Origin: Bacillus pumilus
GTDB lineage: Bacteria; Bacillota; Bacilli; Bacillales; Bacillaceae
Direction: 5' to 3'
Assembly (NCBI RefSeq): GCF_009937765.1
Contig: NZ_CP047089.1
Coordinates: forward strand, 2,726,272-2,790,271
Length of the DNA: 64,000 nt
Part shown: piece by piece, positions 37,035 through 46,109 of the stretch
How the letters are laid out: each line of letters begins with the position of its first letter
Position numbering within the stretch: position 1 is the stretch's first letter
The notes under the pieces: generated by a model
What the model saw: only the letters and a program-made list of their open reading frames with translations
Told to the model about the DNA's origin: nothing
Database searches by the model: none
Program-made: the position numbers and the translations under genes

Positions 37035-38666
37035 ATGTCCAACCGAAAAGGCAAGATTCTTTTTGCTGCAGTATGTCTCATAGCAGGAAGTTTGTCGATG
37101 GTGAGCCCAGATTCAGCTCATGCAGATACCCCTTATTATGGAAAAAGTTATGAACAGCCAGCTTCAGTGAAGAAGCTATACCCTGAGCCTGACGAGACGT
37201 TTGATACCCCCGCATTTCAGAAAAAAGGAGAAGCCTTCACCACGCAAGAAGAGCTTCAACAATTCTTACGTGACATTGTCCGCAAAAGTCCTTACGCTAC
37301 GCAGAAACAGATTGGAACATCCATTGAAGGACGGTCCATTCCAGCCCTCTACTTCACAAAGGATCGTCATATTTCTCCACTTTCAAAAAAGCCAACGATC
37401 TGGCTTCAAGCACAAATACACGGAAATGAACCAGCCTCCGGTGAGTCGGCTCTCGTCATCGCAAAACGATTAGCAGGTAAACAAGGAGAGCGTATACTGA
37501 ATCATGTCAATATCATCATTGTTCCGAGAATTAATCCTGACGGTTCTTATGCGTTTGACCGCAGGCTGGCAAACGGAATGGATGGGAACCGTGATCATAT
37601 GACATTAGAATCTCCAGAGCTGACAGCCTTGCATCAAGAATTTAATCGGTATGCTCCAGAAGTGGTCATTGATGCCCATGAATACGATGTAGGACAAAAG
37701 CAGTTTGATGATATCGGCTCAGCGGGTGCACTCAAATATCACGATTTATTGATCTTATCAGGGAAGAACTTGAATATTCCAGAAAGCATTCGGCTGACGT
37801 CAAATGAATTATACGTGAGCGGCGTCCGTGAAACGTTGACAAATCAAGGGTTTTCAAATGATTTATATTATACAAGCACAAAAGGAAAAGATGGAAAGAT
37901 CGATCTCTATGAAGGCGGAACGGATGCAAGAATTGGTCGAAATGCTCTGGGACTCTCGCCAGCGCTATCCTTTCTTGTAGAAAGCAGAGGAATTGGAATT
38001 GGAAGAGAGGACTTTACCCGCCGCGTGGCAGCACAAGTCACCACTCATGAAAAAATCATTGAAACAACGGTGAAACATGCAAAGCAGGTGAAACAGCAAA
38101 TGGTGACGGAGCGTTTGAAGCTGGTGAAAAAAGGTCTCCAATCGAATGATGACGACCAAGTAGTCATTCAAGATGATTTCAAAGCGCCTGTGGATGATTC
38201 GCTTGAAATGGTAGATATTGAAAAAGGACAGACCATCAATGTCCCTGTACGTTTTCACAGTGCAAGCGATGCGAATCCTGTCATGTCGAGAGAACGACCG
38301 ACAGCTTATCTTGTTTTACCTGGACATGAAGGGGTAGAACGGAAGCTGCAAATCTTAGGGTTAAAAAGTGTCACATTGCCTGTCAGTGTTAAAGTACCGG
38401 TACAAGCCTATCAAGTAACAAAACGAGACGAAAAGAGCAAAAAAGATATTCAGCTTGAAACAGAACTCATCCAAAAGAAACGTCAGCTACCAAAAGGGAC
38501 AAAGGTATATGTCACGGCGCAGCCGCAAACGAATTTATTGTCACTTGCCCTTGAGCCAGAATCAAAAGATAGCTATATGTCATCTGGATTGATTGCTTCA
38601 AAAGAAGGCGATGAACTGCCAGTGTACCGGTTCTTGCTATCTAAAAAGGCGTTAGGCATTAAATAA
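37035..38666 (+). CDS. Secreted M14-family zinc carboxypeptidase
   Basis: The 543-residue protein has a signal peptide cut after AHA (residue 30). The M14 catalytic domain spans about 65-350, with zinc ligands H129 and E132 (QIHGNEPASGE), the substrate-binding PRINPDG and a third ligand His in VVIDAHEY. The C-terminal ~190 residues are a basic, beta-rich extension of unknown role. It is probably exported to degrade peptides or wall material. GGGAGAGG precedes the ATG. It is a single gene between citM and padC. Confidence 0.87.
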   Translation: MSNRKGKILFAAVCLIAGSLSMVSPDSAHADTPYYGKSYEQPASVKKLYPEPDETFDTPAFQKKGEAFTTQEELQQFLRDIVRKSPYATQKQIGTSIEGRSIPALYFTKDRHISPLSKKPTIWLQAQIHGNEPASGESALVIAKRLAGKQGERILNHVNIIIVPRINPDGSYAFDRRLANGMDGNRDHMTLESPELTALHQEFNRYAPEVVIDAHEYDVGQKQFDDIGSAGALKYHDLLILSGKNLNIPESIRLTSNELYVSGVRETLTNQGFSNDLYYTSTKGKDGKIDLYEGGTDARIGRNALGLSPALSFLVESRGIGIGREDFTRRVAAQVTTHEKIIETTVKHAKQVKQQMVTERLKLVKKGLQSNDDDQVVIQDDFKAPVDDSLEMVDIEKGQTINVPVRFHSASDANPVMSRERPTAYLVLPGHEGVERKLQILGLKSVTLPVSVKVPVQAYQVTKRDEKSKKDIQLETELIQKKRQLPKGTKVYVTAQPQTNLLSLALEPESKDSYMSSGLIASKEGDELPVYRFLLSKKALGIK

Positions 38667-38672
38667 AAAAGA

Positions 38673-38695
38673 GCTAAAATCAACATCATTTTAGC
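38673..38695 (-). terminator. padC terminator hairpin (one of three related copies)
   Basis: GCTAAAAT (38673-38680) pairs with ATTTTAGC (38688-38695), with a T-run on the minus strand. Closely related hairpins occur at 41133-41165 and 53324-53356. Confidence 0.7.
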
Positions 38696-38738
38696 CCTTT
38701 GTCTACAATTTAGAAGCGGCACAGTGCGTGCTGCTTTT

Positions 38739-39224
38739 TTATTTTCGTCCGGCTCTTATTTCATCAGTCAAGCCTTCATATGGTGCTTCAGCGATAATGG
38801 TTTCGTCATTTATACCTGCATGATGAATATACGTAATGTCCGCAAATTCTGGAACAACATATTTTGGATATGTTTCGTACTTTTCACGAGATTCTTTCAT
38901 AAGATCGATGTAGTCATTTTGATAGCAAACGGTGATATCTGGACGTTCATGCACCCATTTTGGGAAGAATATAACGCCATGCATGCGTTTTTCTTCAGGC
39001 ATAAAGTTCAGAGAGACGTCTGTCCCAGTTGGTTCTGTCCAAGAAACTTTGTAAACGCCTTTTGTCAGCTTTACAATGTTTACTTCTTGATCACGGACCC
39101 AGCGGCCCCCAACCATTCCGCTATGAATGCGGTAATCAATGGTGTGATCGTTTTTAATGTAAATCTCATATTCCCAGCCATTTTCATACGTATAAATCAT
39201 ATGAAGTCCAACGAATTGATCCAT
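38739..39224 (-). CDS. padC: Phenolic acid decarboxylase
   Basis: The 161-residue enzyme decarboxylates ferulic, p-coumaric and caffeic acids to vinyl phenols. Sequence and length match the B. pumilus/B. subtilis enzyme ([20 protein letters not shown] start, then [16 protein letters not shown]). It detoxifies plant cell-wall acids. ATG 39224 follows AAGAAGGAA; six extra codons upstream lack a site. Its promoter carries the PadR dyad and padR is divergent. Confidence 0.96.
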   Translation of the reverse strand: MDQFVGLHMIYTYENGWEYEIYIKNDHTIDYRIHSGMVGGRWVRDQEVNIVKLTKGVYKVSWTEPTGTDVSLNFMPEEKRMHGVIFFPKWVHERPDITVCYQNDYIDLMKESREKYETYPKYVVPEFADITYIHHAGINDETIIAEAPYEGLTDEIRAGRK

Positions 39225-39261
39225 GTTTATTCCTTCTTTCATTAGAATGATGTTGTTTCAA

Positions 39262-39281
39262 ACATGTTGTGATTTACATGT
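39262..39281. promoter_or_regulatory. PadR operator
   Basis: ACATGT-N8-ACATGT (39262-39267 and 39276-39281), containing the ATGT-N8-ACAT dyad known for PadR. It covers the transcription start of padC. Confidence 0.8.
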
Positions 39282-39283
39282 TT

Positions 39284-39313
39284 ATTTTAAAGTCTATGGT
39301 ATACTATTGTCAA
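39284..39313 (-). promoter_or_regulatory. padC sigma-A promoter
   Basis: Minus strand TTGACA (39308-39313), 18-base spacer, TAAAAT (39284-39289), just upstream of the PadR dyad. Confidence 0.75.
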
Positions 39314-39336
39314 AGAATAAGCGTTGGAGGCACATC

Positions 39337-39894
39337 ATGAGAGTTTTGAAATATGCCATTCTTGGCTTACTAGATCAGTGTGAGCTGACTGGATACGATA
39401 TCACCAAACATTTTAAGGATTCCCTTGGACAGTTTTGGAGTGCGAAACATAGCCAAATTTACCCTGAGCTGAAACGGCTCACAGATGAAGGGTTTATTGA
39501 ATTTGATGTTCGTATACAAGGGAAGAAGCTGGAGAAAAAGGTCTATCAAATCACAGAGGCAGGACAAGCAGCATTGCATCAATGGTTAAGGACAAAAGAC
39601 CCGATCCCAGAAACAACAAAGGATGAATTCATGCTCAAAACATTTTTCATCTCCTCTATGGACAAAAAGGAAGCGGCTGACCTGCTTACACATCAACTAC
39701 TAGAGCGCACGAAGAAAGTAGACATGCTAAAGCAGAAGCTGCTCGCGTTAACAGAGGAAGATCCGGGTGCTGAATCGCTTTATTCAGCGCAATTTGGGCA
39801 TTATTTAGTGCTGACAAGGGCAATTGAAAGAGAAAAAGGCTATGTCCGCTGGCTCGAGCAAACCCTTAAACGGATTGATTCATCTGCGCTCTAA
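39337..39894 (+). CDS. padR: PadR transcriptional repressor
   Basis: The 185-residue protein is the founding type of the PadR family. An N-terminal winged helix (YAILGLLDQCELTGYDITKHF, SQIYPELKRLTDEGFIEF) is joined to a C-terminal helical dimerisation region ending YVRWLEQTLKRI. It represses padC until phenolic acids bind. The ATG at 39337 follows TTGGAGG. The frame is open upstream to 39223, but that part would overlap the operator. Confidence 0.94.
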   Translation: MRVLKYAILGLLDQCELTGYDITKHFKDSLGQFWSAKHSQIYPELKRLTDEGFIEFDVRIQGKKLEKKVYQITEAGQAALHQWLRTKDPIPETTKDEFMLKTFFISSMDKKEAADLLTHQLLERTKKVDMLKQKLLALTEEDPGAESLYSAQFGHYLVLTRAIEREKGYVRWLEQTLKRIDSSAL

Positions 39895-39998
39895 GGACAA
39901 TGGTCGGATGATATGATAAAAAATGGTTTGAAACTAGTGAATTTATAAATAGAAACCGCTACAATGGATATATTCGTATTAAAGTGAGGCGAGTATGT

Positions 39999-41105
39999 TT
40001 GAGTAATCAAGAAGCGTTTTGGAATGAAGCAGAAGCTTTTATTTCTGTATGCTATGAAGAATTGGGCAAGTCAAATGAAGAGAAGGCAGCACGACTGCAT
40101 GAAATAAAACAAGAAATTGACTCTAAAGGGACGTATACTCACACACAAGAGGAATTGGCGCACGGAGCGAAAATGGCATGGCGCAACAGCAACCGCTGCA
40201 TTGGCCGTTTATTTTGGTCAACCCTGCATGTTCACGACTGCCGTCATGTGAAGACAGAAGAAGAGGTGAAAGAGGCACTCTTTCATCATATTGAGTATGC
40301 GACAAATAATGGGAAAATCAAACCATCCATTACGATCTTTCCTCCAGAAAATGATTCGCAAAAGGAAGTCATCATTTATAATCATCAGCTCGTTCGTTAT
40401 GCAGGCTATGAGACGGAGTATGGTATCATCGGCGACGAGGCTTCTCTTGAATTAACTAAGCTGTGTGAAGCCCATGGCTGGAAAGGTGAAGGCACGCATT
40501 TTGATATCCTGCCTCTCATGTTTCAACTAAAGAATCAACCGCCAGTTCTGTATGAGCTACCGAAAGAAATTGTCCAAGAAGTCGAGATCACCCATCCGGA
40601 ATATGAAGGATTTCGTGATTTAGGACTGAAATGGTACGCCGTTCCAATTATTGCTGATATGAAATTGGAGATTGGCGGTATTCATTACAATGCAGCGCCG
40701 TTCAATGGCTGGTATATGGGCACAGAAATTGGCGCACGTAACCTAGCCGATGAAAATCGCTACAATATGCTGAAAAAAGTCGCTTCGATTTTAGGACTGG
40801 ACACGACAAAGAATGCGTCGCTTTGGAAGGACAAAGCCATTGTTGAGTTGAATGTGGCGGTTCTTCATTCTTACCGAGAAGCAGGGGTGACCATTGTTGA
40901 TCACCATACAGCAGCACATCAATTCAAACAGTTCGAAAAGCAAGAAGAAAAGGCTGACCGTAAGCTTACTGGTGACTGGACTTGGCTGATTCCACCGGTC
41001 TCACCAGCTGCGACCCACATCTTCCACAAGCATTATGACAATACCATTGTGAAGCCGAATTATTTTTATCAAGAAAAGCCCTATCATGGAACAGAAAAAG
41101 CCTAG
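39999..41105 (+). CDS. nos: Bacterial nitric oxide synthase (oxygenase domain)
   Basis: The 368-residue enzyme makes NO from L-arginine using heme and a pterin cofactor; it has no reductase domain, as usual in Bacillus. The heme-ligating Cys is C67 in [10 protein letters not shown]. Substrate and pterin residues lie in [15 protein letters not shown] and [19 protein letters not shown] 39999 is preferred because GTGAGG lies nine bases before it; the GTG at 39984 is an in-frame alternative, and an ATG in between is out of frame. NO protects against oxidative stress and antibiotics. Confidence 0.94.
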   Translation: MSNQEAFWNEAEAFISVCYEELGKSNEEKAARLHEIKQEIDSKGTYTHTQEELAHGAKMAWRNSNRCIGRLFWSTLHVHDCRHVKTEEEVKEALFHHIEYATNNGKIKPSITIFPPENDSQKEVIIYNHQLVRYAGYETEYGIIGDEASLELTKLCEAHGWKGEGTHFDILPLMFQLKNQPPVLYELPKEIVQEVEITHPEYEGFRDLGLKWYAVPIIADMKLEIGGIHYNAAPFNGWYMGTEIGARNLADENRYNMLKKVASILGLDTTKNASLWKDKAIVELNVAVLHSYREAGVTIVDHHTAAHQFKQFEKQEEKADRKLTGDWTWLIPPVSPAATHIFHKHYDNTIVKPNYFYQEKPYHGTEKA

Positions 41106-41122
41106 CGAAAGCTAGGTTTTTT
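41101..41122 (+). terminator. nos terminator
   Basis: CCTAGC-GAAA-GCTAGG followed by six T; overlaps the stop codon. Confidence 0.85.
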
Positions 41123-41132
41123 GATTGTTGAC

Positions 41133-41165
41133 AAAGTGCTAAAATGATCTTGATTTTAGCACTTT
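41133..41165. repeat. 13-bp hairpin, copy 2 of a dispersed element
   Basis: AAAGTGCTAAAAT (41133-41145) pairs with ATTTTAGCACTTT (41153-41165) around GATCTTG. The loop and the following TGTCTTCTTT recur at 53324-53356. It may double as a terminator. Confidence 0.65.
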
Positions 41166-41190
41166 GTCTTCTTTGTTTTTTGATGAAAGC

Positions 41191-41463
41191 TCATCCCTTG
41201 ATGCGAAAATCCTGATAATGAGCGAACTCAGGGAGCTGCTCCATTTGCATATCTGTGACCTTTGAAAAAGGGCTTCCTTTCCGGACTGTCTTTAAGAAAT
41301 CAAGCACTTCCTGCTGCTCCCCCTCTACCTTTAACTCGACATGTCCTTCATCTGTGTTGCGTACCCAGCCTTTCATCCCGCGATTGACGGCTTCTCCTTG
41401 TACAAAATAGCGAAAGCCGACTCCCTGCACCCGTCCTGTGACAATGGCATGATAATGAATCAA
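41191..41463 (-). CDS. acyP: Acylphosphatase
   Basis: The 90-residue enzyme hydrolyses carboxyl-phosphate bonds. The signature GRVQGVGFRYFVQ includes the catalytic Arg, and the catalytic Asn is in GWVRNTDEGHVE. TTG 41463 is preferred as start (MIHYHAIV) since AAAGGAG lies eight bases before it; the in-frame ATG two codons upstream is only two bases from that site. It corresponds to B. subtilis yflL and keeps the nos-yflL-yflK order. It is divergent from the MOSC gene. Confidence 0.92.
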   Translation of the reverse strand: MIHYHAIVTGRVQGVGFRYFVQGEAVNRGMKGWVRNTDEGHVELKVEGEQQEVLDFLKTVRKGSPFSKVTDMQMEQLPEFAHYQDFRIKG

Positions 41464-41586
41464 TGTCATCTCTCCTTTTTTCTCATCGTACCATAGCATG
41501 TAACTGACCTTCACGCACCCGACTATGATTTCATTGTCTAACGATGTAAAATAATAGCCATGAGACAATCAAAGGAGATGGTCATC

Positions 41587-42237
41587 GTGGGACATAAGAA
41601 ATATGACATAGTAGGAATTCAAGTAGGACAACCCATCACGACCTATGCAAACGGAAAAGAAATCAAAACAGCCATCAACAAAAAGCGAATACATGAGCCT
41701 GTCTATTTGAGTAAGGTCAATTTTGAGGGAGATGGTCAAGGTGATTTGGTTCATCATGGAGGATATGATAAAGCCGTCTGCGTCTTTCCATACGATCACT
41801 ATACTTATTTCGAGCAGTTTTTAGGGGTTCCGTTACAGGAAGCTGCCTTCGGTGAGAATGTGACCGTTCATCAACTAGTTGAAACAGAAGTGCGAATTGG
41901 CGATGTAATTCAACTTGGAGAGGCACTTGTTGAAGTGAGTCAGCCAAGGCAGCCGTGTGTGAAACTATCTTTTAAGCATGGCAACATGAAGCTTGTAAAG
42001 GAAGTGCAGCAAACGGGGTATACCGGCTTTTATTTACGGGTGCTGAAAGAAGGCTTAGTGCCTGCTGATGCTTCTCTTGTATTAGTCGAAAAAGCATCTC
42101 ATCATATTACAGTCCATGAAGTGAACGAGGTCAAATATCGTCAAACAAGTCCAGAGAGGCTGAAAGCCGTTCTTGAAGTAGATGCCTTAGCAGATGTCGT
42201 GAGGAAGTCTTTAGAAAAGCGAGTTCAGCCCATTTAA
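41587..42237 (+). CDS. yflK: MOSC-domain protein
   Basis: The protein has about 216 residues. The MOSC beta-barrel contains GDLVHHGGYDKAV and the conserved cysteine in QPRQPCVKLSF that in relatives takes part in molybdenum cofactor sulfur or N-hydroxylated base reduction (YiiM type). GTG 41587 is chosen as AAAGGAG lies nine bases before it; ATGs at 41560 and 41578 are in frame but overlap or precede that site. Gene order matches B. subtilis yflK. Confidence 0.87.
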   Translation: MGHKKYDIVGIQVGQPITTYANGKEIKTAINKKRIHEPVYLSKVNFEGDGQGDLVHHGGYDKAVCVFPYDHYTYFEQFLGVPLQEAAFGENVTVHQLVETEVRIGDVIQLGEALVEVSQPRQPCVKLSFKHGNMKLVKEVQQTGYTGFYLRVLKEGLVPADASLVLVEKASHHITVHEVNEVKYRQTSPERLKAVLEVDALADVVRKSLEKRVQPI

Positions 42238-42243
42238 AAAAAG

Positions 42244-42272
42244 CCGTACATCAGTATAAGATGTACGGTTTT
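42244..42272. terminator. Bidirectional terminator yflK / yflJ
   Basis: CCGTACATC (42244-42252) pairs with GATGTACGG (42260-42268), followed by TTTTT. Confidence 0.85.
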
Positions 42273-42279
42273 TTAGCGC

Positions 42280-42417
42280 TTATGAGCTAGGTTTCTTTTG
42301 CTCAAGAAGATTTGCAAGGAAATATGTTTTTAAGCTTTGAAGCTTTCTTCCTTCATGCTTGGTCACACCAAGCTTCTTTAATTCTTCGACATACCAGCCT
42401 TTGCTACCATAATGCAT
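42280..42417 (-). CDS. yflJ: YflJ-like small protein (DUF2639)
   Basis: The 45-residue protein reads MHYGSKGWYVEELKKLGVTK, then HEGRKLQSLKTYFLANLLEQ and a short tail. It matches the conserved DUF2639 family found in Bacillus at this place between yflK and mapB. It is basic, soluble and of unknown function. AAAGGAG precedes the ATG. Confidence 0.85.
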   Translation of the reverse strand: MHYGSKGWYVEELKKLGVTKHEGRKLQSLKTYFLANLLEQKKPSS

Positions 42418-42551
42418 GATAGAAAACTCCTTTCAATTGAAACTGCCTGCATTGTAACATCTCAAAAAAGGACGTGAAAAGTGTGCAGGTATGAATAAAT
42501 GAAAACTGATTCTATCTTCCTATGATCCATGTATATGCTGGAAATAATCAT

Positions 42552-42713
42552 TTATGAATTTGGTGGGTTGAGGGTAACGATGATCATGCCGACCGTCATA
42601 ATCATGATGACAATACCAAGGTAAGTCATCATGGATTGTTTTTTCTTAATACCTACAACCGTTAAGATAATACTTTCAATCAAAAAGATAACGCCGATGA
42701 TGATGAACCACAT
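42552..42713 (-). CDS. Small membrane protein (53 aa), probably the yflI position
   Basis: The frame encodes two hydrophobic helices, MWFIIIGVIFLIESIILTVV and YLGIVIMIMTVGMIIVTL, joined by a KKKQ turn. GAAAGGGGTC lies about nine bases before the ATG. By gene order it corresponds to the yflI/yflH slot of B. subtilis, though I cannot confirm homology. Function is unknown. Confidence 0.6.
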   Translation of the reverse strand: MWFIIIGVIFLIESIILTVVGIKKKQSMMTYLGIVIMIMTVGMIIVTLNPPNS

Positions 42714-42800
42714 ATCAAATAAGACCCCTTTCGCATATCTTTGCCTATTTTACCACAGGCATTTTTGTTTAGTCGTGACAGATTCGTGAAAGGGAAATGA

Positions 42801-42829
42801 AAAAATCCCCTCCAATGAAGAAGGGGATT
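42801..42829 (-). terminator. mapB terminator
   Basis: AATCCCC (42804-42810) pairs with GGGGATT (42823-42829); five T follow on the minus strand. Confidence 0.8.
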
Positions 42830-42836
42830 AGCAGGC

Positions 42837-43586
42837 TCACAGCTTTGTTAATATAATTGGTTCGTCTTTTGTAATCACAATGGTATGTTCAATCTGTGCG
42901 ACTAGGCTTTTATCTGGTGTTTTAAAGGTCCAGCCATCATCAGCCTGATAAATCGATTCAGCATTTGTTGAAATAAAAGGTTCAAAGGCGATCACGGTGC
43001 CATTCTTAAACAAAGCATTATCGAATGGATCATAATAGTTCAAAATATGGTTAGGTGCTTCATGGAGACTTTTCCCAATGCCATGTCCTGTCAGGTTTTT
43101 AATGACAGTAAATCCTTGTTCTTTTGCTGTATTGTAGACCGCACGGCCAATTTGATTTTGTCTTTTGCCGGCTTTTGCATGCTTTAATCCTTCGAGGAAT
43201 GCATCCTCTGCACACTGGCATAATGCTTCAAGACGAGCATCACCTGTACCTAATACGAAGGAAATGCCGGTATCGGAATAATAGCCGTCCAGCTCTGCTG
43301 AAATATCAATATTGATGAGGTCGCCCTCTTGTAAAATGGTTTTTTCACTTGGAATACCGTGAGCAACTTCATCGTTCACGCTGATACAAGTCGTTCCAGG
43401 GAAGTCATATTCCTTTTCAGGTGCTGAATTCGCCCCATGTTCTTCTAATATTTTTTTCCCAATCAAATCTAGTTCTTTTGTAGACATGCCTGGTTTCGCT
43501 TGGCTTTTCATTTCTTCTCTTGCCAAAGCGACAATTCGGCCGACTTTTTTTAAGGCTTCTAACTCATGATCATGTTTGACAATCAC
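42837..43586 (-). CDS. mapB: Methionine aminopeptidase, type I
   Basis: The 249-residue enzyme removes the initiator Met. The pita-bread fold metal ligands are visible: Asp in DISAELDGYYSDTG, His in GHGIGKSLHE, Glu in AFEPF, and a final Glu in the AQIEHT strand. It is the second, non-essential MAP of Bacillus (YflG), separate from the ribosomal-operon map. It is divergent from nagP. Confidence 0.92.
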   Translation of the reverse strand: MIVKHDHELEALKKVGRIVALAREEMKSQAKPGMSTKELDLIGKKILEEHGANSAPEKEYDFPGTTCISVNDEVAHGIPSEKTILQEGDLINIDISAELDGYYSDTGISFVLGTGDARLEALCQCAEDAFLEGLKHAKAGKRQNQIGRAVYNTAKEQGFTVIKNLTGHGIGKSLHEAPNHILNYYDPFDNALFKNGTVIAFEPFISTNAESIYQADDGWTFKTPDKSLVAQIEHTIVITKDEPIILTKL

Positions 43587-43682
43587 TGTTCATTCCCGCT
43601 TTCTATAACTTCATTCTATTCAATAGCTTACCACATTTTACGCAAAAAGAGTAAAGAGCGGAATTCAAATGAATGTGGACAA

Positions 43683-43700
43683 ATTGGTATAGATAACTAG
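43683..43700. promoter_or_regulatory. NagR (dre-type) operator
   Basis: ATTGGTATAGATAACTAG fits the GntR-type dre pattern TGGTATAGAYNAC used by NagR/YvoA. It lies about 70-90 bases upstream of nagP. Confidence 0.7.
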
Positions 43701-43773
43701 ATGTGTATATGATATATTTTTTATGAGCATCATGGACGTTTCGTCATGATGATGACAAAGGGGGAGAATGCAA

Positions 43774-45138
43774 ATGGTGTTTCAGTTTCTTCAAAAGCTC
43801 GGCAAATCATTTATGCTTCCAATCGCTGTGCTTCCAGCAGCAGGAATTATTTTGGCTATTGGACGGAAGGATGTATTTGATATCCCGTTTATTCATGCAG
43901 CGGGAAATTCCATTTTTGAAAACTTGGCTTTGATTTTTGCAATGGGTATAGCGATCGGTATTGCAAAGGATGGCAACGGGGCAGCGGCATTATCAGGAGC
44001 GATTGCTTATTTTATTTTATCAGCTGGTACAACATCAATTAATTCAACGAACAATATGGGGATATTTGGCGGTATTTTATGCGGCCTACTGGCAGGTTAT
44101 GTGTACAATCGATTCAAGGATAAAAAACTACCCGAATACTTAGGGTTCTTTAGCGGAAGACGGCTTGTTCCTATTATGACTGCACTTTTCACCATTTTAT
44201 TAGCCGCTATTTTCGGATTTGTATGGCCGCCAATTCAAAGCGGGATCAATGGATTAGGGGAATGGATTTTAAGTCTTGGTGCAACGGGTGCAGGGCTATT
44301 TGGTTTCTTTAACCGCTTGCTCATTCCATTAGGACTTCATCATGTACTGAACAACTTATTTTGGTTTCAATTCGGGGAATTCAGCGGAGCAACAGGGGAT
44401 TTAGCACGATTCTTTAAAGGAGATCCTAGTGCAGGTGTCTTTATGACTGGGTTTTTCCCAGTGATGATGTTCGGTCTGCCAGCGGCATGTCTAGCCATGG
44501 TTGTGACAGCAAAACCTGAAAAGCGAAAAGCAACCGCTGGTTTGATGATTGGGATGGCGCTGACGTCATTTATTACAGGAATCACTGAACCTATTGAATT
44601 CTCCTTTATGTTTTTATCTCCACTCTTATATGGTGTCCATGCTGTGCTGACAGGTCTATCGCTCTTTATTGTAAATATCATTGGGATTCATAGCGGCTTC
44701 ACCTTTTCAGCAGGAGCGATTGATTACATTTTAAGTTTTGGTATCGCCCAAAAACCACTTATGCTACTTGGAGTTGGCGTGCTTTATGGCATTCTGTACT
44801 TTGTTGTTTTCTATTTCCTCATTAAACTGTTGAAGCTCAAAACACCAGGAAGAGAAGATGATGAAATTGAAGATATTGCAGCCGATGATACGAAGACAGA
44901 AGGTGCAAGTATGCTTCTAGAGGGACTTGGTGGCAAAGAAAATATCACGACGGTTGATCATTGTGCCACTCGTCTACGTTTAACAGTAGAAGATACACAA
45001 TTATTAAATGAAAGTACTTTGAAAAAAGCAGGTGCCAAAGGGGTACTGACTTCAGGAAAAAACTCTGTACAAATCATCATTGGAACGAATGTAGAATTTG
45101 TCGCAGATGATCTTCGCAAGGAAGTCGAACGAGATTAA
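43774..45138 (+). CDS. nagP: N-acetylglucosamine-specific PTS EIICB component
   Basis: The 454-residue permease has an EIIC membrane domain (residues 1-360; GLHHVLNNLFWFQFGEF and GITEPIEFSFMF are typical of the glucose/GlcNAc family). A C-terminal EIIB domain follows with phospho-cysteine C397 in TTVDHCATRLRL. No EIIA domain is present, so it must use another EIIA. ATG 43774 is preferred because AAGGGGGAG is seven bases before it; the ATG at 43768 is too close. A NagR operator upstream predicts induction by amino sugars. Confidence 0.92.
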   Translation: MVFQFLQKLGKSFMLPIAVLPAAGIILAIGRKDVFDIPFIHAAGNSIFENLALIFAMGIAIGIAKDGNGAAALSGAIAYFILSAGTTSINSTNNMGIFGGILCGLLAGYVYNRFKDKKLPEYLGFFSGRRLVPIMTALFTILLAAIFGFVWPPIQSGINGLGEWILSLGATGAGLFGFFNRLLIPLGLHHVLNNLFWFQFGEFSGATGDLARFFKGDPSAGVFMTGFFPVMMFGLPAACLAMVVTAKPEKRKATAGLMIGMALTSFITGITEPIEFSFMFLSPLLYGVHAVLTGLSLFIVNIIGIHSGFTFSAGAIDYILSFGIAQKPLMLLGVGVLYGILYFVVFYFLIKLLKLKTPGREDDEIEDIAADDTKTEGASMLLEGLGGKENITTVDHCATRLRLTVEDTQLLNESTLKKAGAKGVLTSGKNSVQIIIGTNVEFVADDLRKEVERD

Positions 45139-45178
45139 AAAAAGCGTACAGTCGGGTCAAATCGGCTGTACGCTTTTT
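45139..45178. terminator. Bidirectional terminator nagP / DUF817
   Basis: AAAAAGCGTACAG (45139-45151) pairs with CTGTACGCTTTTT (45166-45178). Confidence 0.85.
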
Positions 45179-45915
45179 TGTTTGCGTTGTTCGATGACGA
45201 GCACAATACTGATCACAACAAGTAAAAACCAAGAACTAATTTTCCCGAGATGGACGAGCGACCAAGCGTGCTGTTGATTTGGATATTGCCATGCTCCTAA
45301 AAAGGTGGTGACATTTTCGGCAATCCAAATAAAGAACCCAATCAGCAAGAATGAGACGACAAGCGGCATTCGAAAAGTAGAAGAACCAACCTGAAACGAC
45401 ACAGATGTTTTTCGAAATACGACAACAAGCAGTAATGTCAGCCACCATCTCAGATCATAGAACCAATGATGCGTAAAAAAGTTGAGATAAATACTCAAAC
45501 TGGTTCCAATCGAAAGAAACGGATGCGGCCATGAACGGACCTGTACGTGAAGCCGGGACAGTGCCTGATAAATATAGCTTGCTACACTTGCATACATAAA
45601 TCCGCTATAGAGCGGAACCCCAAAGACTTTTGTATAAGCCTCTTCAGGATAGGACCAAGAACCCATATGAACTTTATACAATTCTAAGCTAATACCTATC
45701 AGATGAAATAGACAGATCACCTTCAATTCATTCAATGTCTCCAGCCGAAGCGTCATCATCAGGATCTGAGCCGCGAGGCAAAGCAGTAGAATGACATCAT
45801 ACCGGTGAAGAAAAGGAATAGAAACCATCTTTGATATGGCAAGCGCCGCAAAGATCATGACGGGGAATAGACATGAGATGGCCTGTAAATAAGCAAAATG
45901 AAATAATGTTTTCAT
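45157..45915 (-). CDS. DUF817-family membrane protein
   Basis: The 252-residue protein has about eight hydrophobic segments. Conserved stretches HMGSWSYPEEAYTKVFGVPL, FTHHWFYDLRWWL and ENVTTFLGAWQYPNQ are those of DUF817. Function is unknown. It is divergent from the DoxX gene across a 194-base region that contains the FNR/Rex-type sites. Confidence 0.85.
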   Translation of the reverse strand: MKTLFHFAYLQAISCLFPVMIFAALAISKMVSIPFLHRYDVILLLCLAAQILMMTLRLETLNELKVICLFHLIGISLELYKVHMGSWSYPEEAYTKVFGVPLYSGFMYASVASYIYQALSRLHVQVRSWPHPFLSIGTSLSIYLNFFTHHWFYDLRWWLTLLLVVVFRKTSVSFQVGSSTFRMPLVVSFLLIGFFIWIAENVTTFLGAWQYPNQQHAWSLVHLGKISSWFLLVVISIVLVIEQRKQKSVQPI

Positions 45916-46016
45916 ACAAAGTGAACCCTCTTTTCATTGTCTGAAATGACTAAGACGGATTTAGCAAGGGAAAAGTTACCTCATTTAGATATTCATGAAC
46001 AATTTGTGAATACGTA

Positions 46017-46032
46017 TGTGAAAAAGATCACA
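46017..46032. promoter_or_regulatory. FNR/CRP-type palindrome upstream of the DoxX gene
   Basis: TGTGAAAAAGATCACA is a perfect TGTGA-N6-TCACA, the Fnr consensus of Bacillus. It overlaps the -35 region of the promoter at 46027-46055. Confidence 0.6.
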
Positions 46033-46055
46033 AATTAGTTTTAAAGTAGTATAAT
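46027..46055 (+). promoter_or_regulatory. Promoter of the DoxX gene
   Basis: ATCACA (46027-46032), 17-base spacer, consensus TATAAT (46050-46055). The weak -35 box overlapped by an FNR-type site suggests activator dependence. Confidence 0.55.
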
Positions 46056-46071
46056 AAGATCATAAAGAAAA

Positions 46072-46087
46072 TGTGAAGAAATTCACA
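46072..46087. promoter_or_regulatory. Rex/FNR-type palindrome downstream of the DoxX promoter
   Basis: TGTGAAGAAATTCACA is again TGTGA-N6-TCACA and also fits the Rex pattern TGTGAA-N4-TTCACA. It lies just downstream of the predicted start, a repressor position. Confidence 0.6.
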
Positions 46088-46109
46088 TAAATTAAAGGGA
46101 GGCATCATC

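Noticed and set aside
38724..39245. 173-codon plus-strand frame opposite padC
   Set aside because: It lies fully antisense to padC, a well-recognised enzyme, and has no ribosome site.
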